This document shows positions 1 through 5,818 of a stretch of DNA of 13,418 nucleotides, piece after piece. A program made the translations under genes and the position numbers. The DNA lies in assembly GCA_002707085.1 (NCBI GenBank), contig PALY01000160.1:1-13418 (forward strand), written 5' to 3'. Source of the stretch: Deltaproteobacteria bacterium. GTDB taxonomy: Bacteria > Myxococcota_A > UBA796. The notes under the pieces are model-generated. The model searched no databases. It had not been told where the DNA came from and worked only from the letters and a program-made list of their open reading frames with translations. The first letter of the stretch is position 1, and each line of letters starts with the position of its first letter.

Positions 1-801
1 AACCCGGTGGAACAATCGCGCGTGTCGACGTCTTTTGACCATGGGTACGGTGGTCACGGGTATGGTGGTCACGGCTTCACCGGCGCTGGCACGTCCGGAG
101 GAGGAACAACAACAACAACAACACCCTCGGATGAACAACCGCAATTTTTGACGCTCAAGTGCGTCGTCGTCGGGGACGGCGCGGTCGGGAAGACGTCCAT
201 GCTTCTGTGCTACACGACCAACACGTTCCCGACGGATCACATGCCGACGATTTTCGACAACTATTCGAAGAACGTGACGATGCACGACGGACGCGTGGTG
301 AACCTGGGACTGTGGGATACGGCGGGACAAGACGAATACGCAGATTTTCGACCGCTGAGCTACGCGGCGGCGGACTGCTTCGTCGTCGCGTTTTCGCTGA
401 TCGATCGGAAAAGTTTCAGGAACGTGGAACACAAGTGGTTACAAGAACTCAGGTCGAAAGCGCCGAAGACGCCGATCGTTTTAGTGGGAACAAAATTAGA
501 TTTACGACAAGAAGGAGGAAGAGGAGACAATGGCGGCTATGGCGGGAGTAACAAGAGAGGAACGGGTAGTTTTGGTAGATCTAGCAGCGGCGGATATTCT
601 GGAGGAGACGACGAATCCGAACCAATCAGCGAGATGGAAGGACAAGCGTTAGCGCGACGGATTAAAGCGGTGAGTTACGTTGAATGTTCGAGTTTAGTGC
701 AAACAAATTTGAGTTTAGTCTTCGACGAGGTCATCGAAGCGCACGTGAATCCGGCGGTTGTTAAAGTCGAGGAACAGAAATCCTGTTGTGCGATTCAGTA
801 A
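1..801 (+). CDS. Rho/ROP-family small GTPase, 5'-partial
   Basis: This is a membrane-anchored molecular switch of the Rho family, which in plants (ROP) controls polarity, cytoskeleton and membrane traffic. The frame is open to the left edge and has no ATG before the G1 region. The GTG at position 7 is not a credible eukaryotic start, so the true start lies outside the window. Counting from the codon at 7: G1 GDGAVGKT at 56-63, effector loop TIFDNY at 81-86, G3 WDTAGQDE at 103-110 with the catalytic Gln, G4 TKLD at 162-165, G5 ECSS at 226-229. From recalled sequences, ECSS, AFSLI and PIVLVGTKLDLR are more like plant ROP than animal Rac. The C-terminus CCAIQ is a CaaX box with X=Gln, which favours farnesylation, with an adjacent Cys that could be palmitoylated. 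No polybasic stretch precedes it. Residues 11-40 are Gly/His- and Thr-rich. Residues 168-207 form a Gly/Ser-rich insert in place of the usual Rho insert helix. The family call is firm; the ROP assignment is inference. Confidence 0.9.
   Translation, partial: NPVEQSRVSTSFDHGYGGHGYGGHGFTGAGTSGGGTTTTTTPSDEQPQFLTLKCVVVGDGAVGKTSMLLCYTTNTFPTDHMPTIFDNYSKNVTMHDGRVVNLGLWDTAGQDEYADFRPLSYAAADCFVVAFSLIDRKSFRNVEHKWLQELRSKAPKTPIVLVGTKLDLRQEGGRGDNGGYGGSNKRGTGSFGRSSSGGYSGGDDESEPISEMEGQALARRIKAVSYVECSSLVQTNLSLVFDEVIEAHVNPAVVKVEEQKSCCAIQ
40..123 (+). repeat. In-frame tandem repeats in the GTPase N-terminal extension
   Basis: Two copies of a 15-nt unit encoding HGYGG lie at 40-54 and 55-69, with the start of a third at 70-75. 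They differ only at synonymous third positions. A run of six ACA codons (Thr6) follows at 106-123. Both lie upstream of the G domain in the low-complexity N-terminal extension and keep the reading frame. Confidence 0.8.
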
Positions 802-872
802 TAACGAAGAGAAAGAGAGAGAGGTGGAGTCACCTCTCGTCGCGCGCCACGCGGGTAGGGTCAGACACGAAA

Positions 873-886
873 CACGTGAGCACGTG
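873..886. promoter_or_regulatory. Paired G-box (two CACGTG sites)
   Basis: CACGTG occurs at 873-878 and again at 881-886, inside the near-palindrome ACACGTGAGCACGTGT. CACGTG is the core bound by plant bZIP and bHLH factors. The pair sits about 190 bp upstream of the helicase ATG, a plausible promoter position in such a compact genome. Function is inferred from motif and position only. Confidence 0.5.
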
Positions 887-937
887 TAGAGTAATTAGTA
901 GTAATAGTACACACAAAAAAGCGGTCGCGATGAAGAG

Positions 938-942
938 TGTAA
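938..942 (+). terminator. Candidate poly(A) signal (TGTAA) of the GTPase gene
   Basis: TGTAA is the polyadenylation signal well known in green algae. It occurs here 137 nt after the GTPase stop. If it is used, it supports the helicase starting at 1071 rather than at the upstream in-frame ATGs at 930 and 951. The motif is short and can occur by chance. Confidence 0.35.
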
Positions 943-1070
943 TTAATATTATGTGTATTCATCGTATCGCGAACACTCCACTTTTGCGCGTTCTTTTGTT
1001 CTCTTCTTTTTTTACAAACAAAAAGTCATCAGAAATTCGCCGCCGCAGGCACCGAAAGGACGAGGAAAAA

Positions 1071-4000
1071 ATGTCGCCGCGGTCAACGGCCAGGAAAAGA
1101 GACGGCGATGAGGAGGACGAGGAGACGGCGACGGCGACGACGAGTAAGAGGCGAGCGGTGGAGGTATCTTCATCGTCAATGAAACAACGACAAAAAACGG
1201 ACGAAGACTACCTTCTGAAATCCGGCTGCGTCCGGATTCCACCGGCGAATAACTTCCAACACGGGTGTTTACATGACATGGTGTGCCCACCAAATTACCA
1301 ACCGTCGACGAGGAAAATGCCAAAGAACCCGGCTAAACGATACCCATTCGAGTTGGACACGTTTCAGCAGCAATCCGTGCTCTGTTTAGAACGACAAGAG
1401 TCAGTGTTGGTGTCGGCGCATACTTCGGCTGGGAAAACAGTTGTCGCAGAATACGCCATCGCGATGGCTCAAAGAGACGGGCAAAGAGTGGTATACACGA
1501 GCCCATTAAAAGCGCTATCAAATCAGAAATATCGAGAGTTGAAGGAGGAATTTTCTGACGTGGGATTGATGACTGGAGATACGGTTATAAATCCAAACGC
1601 GAGTTGTTTAGTGATGACGACGGAGGTGTTGAGGAGCATGTTGTATAAAGGCGGCGAAGTGACGAGAGAGGTTGGGTGGGTAATTTACGACGAAATTCAT
1701 TACATGAGAGATAAAGAGAGAGGGGTGGTCTGGGAGGAGAGCATCGTGTTGTTACCGGATACGGTGAAGTACGTGTTTTTATCGGCTACGATTCCAAACG
1801 CGAGAGAGTTTAGCGAATGGGTGTGTAAAGTGCACGATACACCGTGTCACATCGTGTATACTGATTTTCGGCCGACGCCGTTGGAGCATTACATATATCC
1901 GAGCGGCGGAGATGGGATATTCCTAATCGTGGATAAGACGAGCACGTTTAAGGAGGATAATTTTTTGAAAGCTATTTCAATTGCGAACGAGAAAGGCGCA
2001 GAGGTGGCGCAAGCGAGGACTGCGGCCAGGAAAGCGAGCGAAATGAACGGTGGGGATGGAACTCAGGCAAAATTAGCACAAAATACGGATGTGTTTAAGA
2101 TTATTAAGATGATTGTGGATAGGAATTACGATCCGGTGATTGTGTTTGCGTTTAACAAAGGCGAGTGCGAATCGTTCGCGAATGCGTTGCACAAGGTGGA
2201 TTTGTGCGATGAGAATGAGAAGGAGATGATCGATGCCATTTATTGGAACGCGATGGATGCTTTAAGTGAGAGCGATAAGAAGTTGCCACAGGTTGCTTCG
2301 ATGCCAAATTTGTTGAGGAGAGGGTTAGGCGTTCATCACAGCGGGTTGTTGCCGATTTTGAAAGAAGTGATTGAAATTTTGTTTCAAGAAGGATTGATTA
2401 AAGTTTTGTTCGCTACGGAGACCATGTCGGTTGGTTTGAACATGCCCGCGAGAACGTGCGTCTTTGCGTCGCCGAGGAAGTTTGATGGCACTGGGTTTCG
2501 CTGGATTACTAGCGGGGAGTACACGCAAATGAGTGGCAGAGCTGGGAGAAGAGGCAAGGACGATCGAGGTCTCGTTGTGCTCATGGTGGATGAAAAAATG
2601 GAAGCGCCGACGGCGAAGGATATGTTGAGAGGCCGGTCGGACCCGCTGGACTCGGCGTTTCATGTGAGTTACGCGACGTTATTGAATCTCATGCGCGTGG
2701 AAGGCGCGGAACCGGAAGACATGATCATGAATTCGTTCGCACAGTTTCAAAATATGCGACGAGTTCCTCAATTGGAAGCGAAAGTTGCGCTTTTAGAGAA
2801 GAAGAGAGATGATATTTCTATTGAAAACGAGGAACATGTGAAGGAGTACGTGAAGTTGCGAGATGGATTAGACGCGTTGACAATTGAACGACGCGCGATT
2901 ACGAATTTACCAACGCATAGCGTGCCGTTTTTACAACCTGGACGCTTGGTGCGCGTCTGCGTGGACGCGCCCGGGTCGTCTCTCTATTCAAGCTCCGATA
3001 CGGACGCTTTGACGAGGATGACTGTAGATGTGGAAGACGTGGAGGAAATGTTAGGTGACGATGAAATGCATAACGCCTTATCGTTCGACGAAGCAATGCT
3101 GAGGAAATCAGTCGAAGACGGTAACGATAGCGTTTGGGGCGTCGTTGTCCATTTTGAAAAAGTCGGGAGCAAGAAACACACCAAACATCAAAAGTATTTG
3201 GTGGACGTTCTCGTGAAATGCGCGGAAAAATTGAAACTGTCAGATACCGATCGCGAAATTTTGAAACGGAACGACTCGACGTTTTCGTTGTTGAACAGTT
3301 CAGAGCGACACAGTATGTTGCAGTGCGAAGAAAACCAAGTGGTGGACGAACTTCCCGCGGTTGAGTTTCGCGTCATTCGCATTCCACTCGAGCAACTCGA
3401 TTGCATGTCGTCGATACGCGTGTATTTACCGAAAGATTTGTACCCGATCGAAGCGCGAACAAGGTGTGGCGCATCTATTCGAGAGGTTTTAAAACGGTTC
3501 GAGGAAAGGAGTAAAGTGCAACAACAAAAAGATGATGGGGAGGATGACGATAAAGAAAAGGAAGTCGTCGTGGTCCCAATGCTCGACGCCGAGAAAGACA
3601 TGAAAGTTATCGATAAAAACTATGCGAAAATTGTCCAGAAGATTCAAACGCTTTCAAAGATGATGAAAAACCATAGTTTTAAAACGTCGGAAAATCCCAT
3701 CGGAAGACTCAGAAAGCACGGCGAAAAAAGACGTTTAGAGTATATGGTCAAACACGCCAAAAAAGAAGTCGCCGTGGCGTCTGGGATGATCAAAGCGGAC
3801 GTGCTCAAACGCATGCGACGCGTGTTGAGACGGCTAGGGTACGTTTCTGAAGACGGCGTTGTCACTTCAAAAGGTCGGTGCGCGTGCGAGTTAGCTGGGG
3901 CGGACGAACTCGTCGCCACGGAGTTGATTTTCAACGGTACTTTTAAAGCGTTGCCGTTACACATGCTCGTTGCTACGGTTTCGTGTCTCGTTTGGAAAGA

Positions 4001-4412
4001 GAAAACGGGAGGAAAAGGAGGAAAAGAGGGAGGTAAGAGGCAAGGTATGAACGTTAGCGAAGAAGTGTTTAGCGCACACTCTAACGTGAAAGACGCGGCT
4101 CGAAAAGTGTTCAAACAGCAGTTGGAGTGCAAGTTAAAAATCGACGTCGAAGACTCGATCGAACGTTTACGTTGGGACTTGATGGAGGTCATGCTCGCCT
4201 GGTGTAAAGGCAATACATTCAGCGAAATCATGAAAATGACCGAGGCATTTGAAGGGTCGATCGTACGTGCGATAAGGAGGATTGAGGAGTTGATGCGACA
4301 GCTCGCGGCGGCGTGTAAAGTCATCGGAGAGTCGGATTTGGAGAAGAAGTTTCTCGACGCGTGCGAGTTGGTGAAAAGAGACATTGTCTTCACGCCGTCG
4401 CTCTTCGTGTAG
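1071..4412 (+). CDS. MTR4: MTR4/HEN2-type exosome RNA helicase (Ski2-like DExH box)
   Basis: This ATP-dependent 3'-5' RNA helicase feeds structured or aberrant RNAs to the nuclear exosome (TRAMP/NEXT-type complexes in other eukaryotes). I start it at the ATG at 1071, giving 1113 aa, close to yeast (1073) and human (1042) MTR4. The open frame extends further upstream, but its first codon is TTG, and ATGs at 930 and 951 would add a tail not expected in the family. Residues from 1071: motif I AHTSAGKT 116-123, motif II DEIH 207-210, motif III SAT 238-240, motif V ATET 448-451, motif VI QMSGRAGRRG 486-495. A long arch insertion follows, with a KOW-type part beginning near FLQPGRLVRV (about 619), which separates MTR4/SKI2 from other DExH helicases. 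The C-terminal DSHCT domain runs from about 910 and ends KRDIVFTPSLFV. The N-terminus is basic and acidic with KRK/KRR clusters, consistent with nuclear location. HHSGLLPILKEVIEILFQEG recalls plant HEN2 more than MTR4. A Gly/Lys-rich loop near 976-990 looks lineage-specific. The ORF is intronless. Confidence 0.93.
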   Translation: MSPRSTARKRDGDEEDEETATATTSKRRAVEVSSSSMKQRQKTDEDYLLKSGCVRIPPANNFQHGCLHDMVCPPNYQPSTRKMPKNPAKRYPFELDTFQQQSVLCLERQESVLVSAHTSAGKTVVAEYAIAMAQRDGQRVVYTSPLKALSNQKYRELKEEFSDVGLMTGDTVINPNASCLVMTTEVLRSMLYKGGEVTREVGWVIYDEIHYMRDKERGVVWEESIVLLPDTVKYVFLSATIPNAREFSEWVCKVHDTPCHIVYTDFRPTPLEHYIYPSGGDGIFLIVDKTSTFKEDNFLKAISIANEKGAEVAQARTAARKASEMNGGDGTQAKLAQNTDVFKIIKMIVDRNYDPVIVFAFNKGECESFANALHKVDLCDENEKEMIDAIYWNAMDALSESDKKLPQVASMPNLLRRGLGVHHSGLLPILKEVIEILFQEGLIKVLFATETMSVGLNMPARTCVFASPRKFDGTGFRWITSGEYTQMSGRAGRRGKDDRGLVVLMVDEKMEAPTAKDMLRGRSDPLDSAFHVSYATLLNLMRVEGAEPEDMIMNSFAQFQNMRRVPQLEAKVALLEKKRDDISIENEEHVKEYVKLRDGLDALTIERRAITNLPTHSVPFLQPGRLVRVCVDAPGSSLYSSSDTDALTRMTVDVEDVEEMLGDDEMHNALSFDEAMLRKSVEDGNDSVWGVVVHFEKVGSKKHTKHQKYLVDVLVKCAEKLKLSDTDREILKRNDSTFSLLNSSERHSMLQCEENQVVDELPAVEFRVIRIPLEQLDCMSSIRVYLPKDLYPIEARTRCGASIREVLKRFEERSKVQQQKDDGEDDDKEKEVVVVPMLDAEKDMKVIDKNYAKIVQKIQTLSKMMKNHSFKTSENPIGRLRKHGEKRRLEYMVKHAKKEVAVASGMIKADVLKRMRRVLRRLGYVSEDGVVTSKGRCACELAGADELVATELIFNGTFKALPLHMLVATVSCLVWKEKTGGKGGKEGGKRQGMNVSEEVFSAHSNVKDAARKVFKQQLECKLKIDVEDSIERLRWDLMEVMLAWCKGNTFSEIMKMTEAFEGSIVRAIRRIEELMRQLAAACKVIGESDLEKKFLDACELVKRDIVFTPSLFV

Positions 4413-4633
4413 AGATTCTTTAAAACAGTAGGCATGCGTAGAAATTAATAGTAAAGCAGTGGTAGTTAGATGATGTGCGATAGTCCCTAGGTGATGTGTA
4501 ATGAGTTTAACACGGTTATATTATCCCATATTAAATTAAAGTTTTGCTATGATCTACAATTTTAAAGTCACCACCCTCTCGCTCTTCTCTGTTCTATGAA
4601 AACTATACAATACTCTCCCTTCTCTCGTCCTTC
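4413..4633. other. Intergenic spacer between convergent genes
   Basis: This 221-bp spacer is shared by the 3' ends of the helicase (+) and RPL17 (-). It is AT-rich in the middle (about 4500-4560) and pyrimidine-rich on the + strand near the RPL17 stop. Apart from the TGTAA motif for the + gene, I see no gene, RNA or strong hairpin. No clear TGTAA or AATAAA signal was found for RPL17 on the minus strand. Confidence 0.6.
4497..4501 (+). terminator. Candidate poly(A) signal (TGTAA) of the helicase gene
   Basis: A TGTAA motif lies 85 nt after the helicase stop codon, just before an AT-rich stretch. That is a typical distance for a green-algal 3' UTR. It is inferred from motif and distance only. 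Confidence 0.4.
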
Positions 4634-5564
4634 TTAGTTGGACTTGATGCCCGAACGGAGCTTCGCTTGTTGTCTTCTAGTGTACTTCTTCGGTTCCTCC
4701 GCTCTCGCTACCGGTTCTTCCTTCTCCTCCAACATGAGCTCGACGTGGCACGGCGAAGACATGTACGGGTTGATGCGACCGTGCGCTCTGTACGTTCGTC
4801 TTCTTTGCGGAATAGCCCTGTTGACTTGGATGTGCGTGATGTAAAGGTTATCGATGTCCAAACCCTTTACTTCGGCGTTCGACTCGGCGTTCTTGAGCAA
4901 ATTGATCAAGATTTCCGCGCACTTCTTTGGCCATCTGCCTTGGCCGTTCGTGGAGCCTTCTTGCTTGGCTTGGGCCGTTCTCCCAACGCCACCGCAGAAT
5001 CTGCGAAAGACGACGCATCGCTCCATCTTCATGACAGAGTTCAAGAAACCTAGCGTTATGAAAAGAAGCGTCACGGGTCAGTAATGCTTTATATGTTCGG
5101 AAAGACAACCCGTGTTGCACCGAAACGATCGAGAAAACGTCTTCGTCCTCATCCCCCCACAAACGCCGCGAGTTAGTCCTAAATCGTGTGAGGACCTAAG
5201 CGAAATCGAAAACAAATCGTGCGCGCAAAAACGGCCCTCGAGACCACAAAGAGCAGACCAAAACCCGGGCGAAACCAACGCGTCCAATATCCGAGCATCT
5301 AATTCCACTCGTTCCGCGCCGTTTCCACCTTCGCGCATTCGCTCTCGAGCCCTCACTCGCGCCCATTTTTTCCTCCACCCCGGGTTTTTCGCGCGAGAAG
5401 GCAAAAAAAAAAGAATCGAAGCGCGTACCTTGCGCATCGCTCAAACTTCTCCCTTTGATGTTCATCGCCGTCTCTCGCATGTTCTTGAAATGCACTCTCA
5501 AATCCGTGCCTCGCGCTTTGCACGATTTCGTCGCGTCGTTGGACTCTCGGGCGTACTTGACCAT
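4634..5564 (-). CDS. RPL17: 60S ribosomal protein L17 (uL22), two exons
   Basis: This protein of the large ribosomal subunit lines the peptide exit tunnel. The coding sequence is the complement of join(4634-5049, 5429-5564): 552 nt, 183 aa plus stop, against 184 aa in human L17. Exon 1 encodes [31 protein letters not shown] and [11 protein letters not shown]. The splice falls inside the next codon, and exon 2 continues [61 protein letters not shown] and the near-invariant [20 protein letters not shown]. The joined frame follows eukaryotic L17 without gaps, which fixes both splice sites. The start MVKY matches the plant family start. The tail is short and basic, ending SGIKSN. The gene is convergent with the helicase and divergent from NUP205. 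Its promoter carries a telo-box, typical of plant ribosomal protein genes. Confidence 0.96.
5050..5428 (-). other. RPL17 intron (379 bp, GT-AG)
   Basis: On the minus strand the donor is CAAG|GTACGCGC (intron starts at 5428) and the acceptor is CGCTAG|GTTTC (intron ends at 5050). Joining them restores the conserved reading AQ-G-FLNSV. A good branch-point match CTGAC lies at 5081-5077, with its A 28 nt from the acceptor. The intron has a T-run just after the donor and an imperfect hairpin at 5173-5199. No clear snoRNA boxes were found. Confidence 0.93.
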
Positions 5565-5626
5565 CGTGTAGTGGGAAAAAAAAAATCGTGTTCTTTTTCT
5601 GTAGAGTGGCCTTTTTCTCTTCACAC

Positions 5627-5651
5627 GAAAGGGAAAAAGAAGAAGAAGAAG
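5627..5651 (-). promoter_or_regulatory. Pyrimidine tract upstream of RPL17
   Basis: The minus strand reads 25 consecutive C/T bases beginning CTTCTTCTTC, about 63-87 nt before the RPL17 start. It resembles the 5' terminal oligopyrimidine tracts of ribosomal protein mRNAs if transcription begins at its C. The transcription start is unknown, so this is only a candidate. Confidence 0.3.
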
Positions 5652-5690
5652 TCCTCCCGTTCCAAAAAAAAGAAAAAAAAATTCCAAACT

Positions 5691-5705
5691 AAACCCTAAA
5701 CCCTA
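5691..5705 (+). promoter_or_regulatory. Telo-box (AAACCCTAAACCCTA)
   Basis: Two copies of the plant-type telomere unit CCCTAAA sit 127 nt upstream of the RPL17 ATG and 113 nt upstream of the NUP205 ATG. In flowering plants the telo-box AAACCCTAA is a known promoter element of ribosomal protein and translation-factor genes. The motif is seen directly; its use in this alga is inferred. Confidence 0.65.
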
Positions 5706-5818
5706 CTCTGTTTTGGCTTCTTTTTTGACTGTCGTCTTTCGTTTTTTTTTAAAACACCGGAGAAGAAGAAGACGAAGACGAAGACGATTGGAGGAGGAGG
5801 AACAAACGCATCATCATC

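Larger units (their letters stand above)
802..1070 (+). promoter_or_regulatory. Spacer: GTPase 3' end and helicase promoter/5' leader
   Basis: This 269-bp spacer separates the GTPase stop from the preferred helicase ATG. It must hold both the 3' UTR of the first gene and the promoter of the second. A purine-rich stretch follows the stop. Two G-boxes lie at 873-886, and a TGTAA motif at 938-942 could be the GTPase polyadenylation signal. A T-rich stretch (about 982-1018) precedes the ATG. I saw no convincing TATA box. Confidence 0.5.
5565..5818. promoter_or_regulatory. Bidirectional promoter of RPL17 (-) and NUP205 (+)
   Basis: Only 254 bp separate the two divergent ATGs, so both promoters and 5' leaders must lie here. 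It contains a telo-box at 5691-5705, poly(A) runs at about 5663-5680, a T-run at about 5741-5750, and a GAAGAC-type purine repeat (about 5760-5788) in the NUP205 leader. On the RPL17 side, a 25-nt uninterrupted pyrimidine tract lies on the minus strand at 5651-5627. I saw no TATA box and no TGGGCC/T site II element. Confidence 0.75.

Noticed and set aside
549..585. Possible GT-AG mini-intron in the GTPase Gly-rich insert
   Set aside because: The only convenient GT...AG pair spans 37 nt, would break the reading frame, and lacks a branch-point match. The whole stretch reads in frame.
786..1070. Helicase start at the far upstream end of the open frame (TTG at 786)
   Set aside because: It would overlap the GTPase coding end, uses a non-ATG codon, and the family's N-terminus is accounted for by the ATG at 1071.
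3644..4435. Long minus-strand open frame (263 codons) opposite the helicase C-terminus
   Set aside because: It lies over the conserved DSHCT domain of the helicase and shows no domain of its own.
5050..5428. C/D-box snoRNA in the RPL17 intron
   Set aside because: A CTGA occurs near the acceptor but is better explained as the branch point, and no proper RTGATGA box C was found.
5112..5699. Plus-strand open frame of 195 codons across the RPL17 intron, exon 1 and promoter
   Set aside because: It runs antisense through a confirmed intron and exon, ends in Lys homopolymers from A-runs, and has no family signature.
5691..5705. Internal telomere remnant or chromosome fusion point
   Set aside because: Only two units are present and they sit in a promoter between two intact genes, so a telo-box is the simpler reading.
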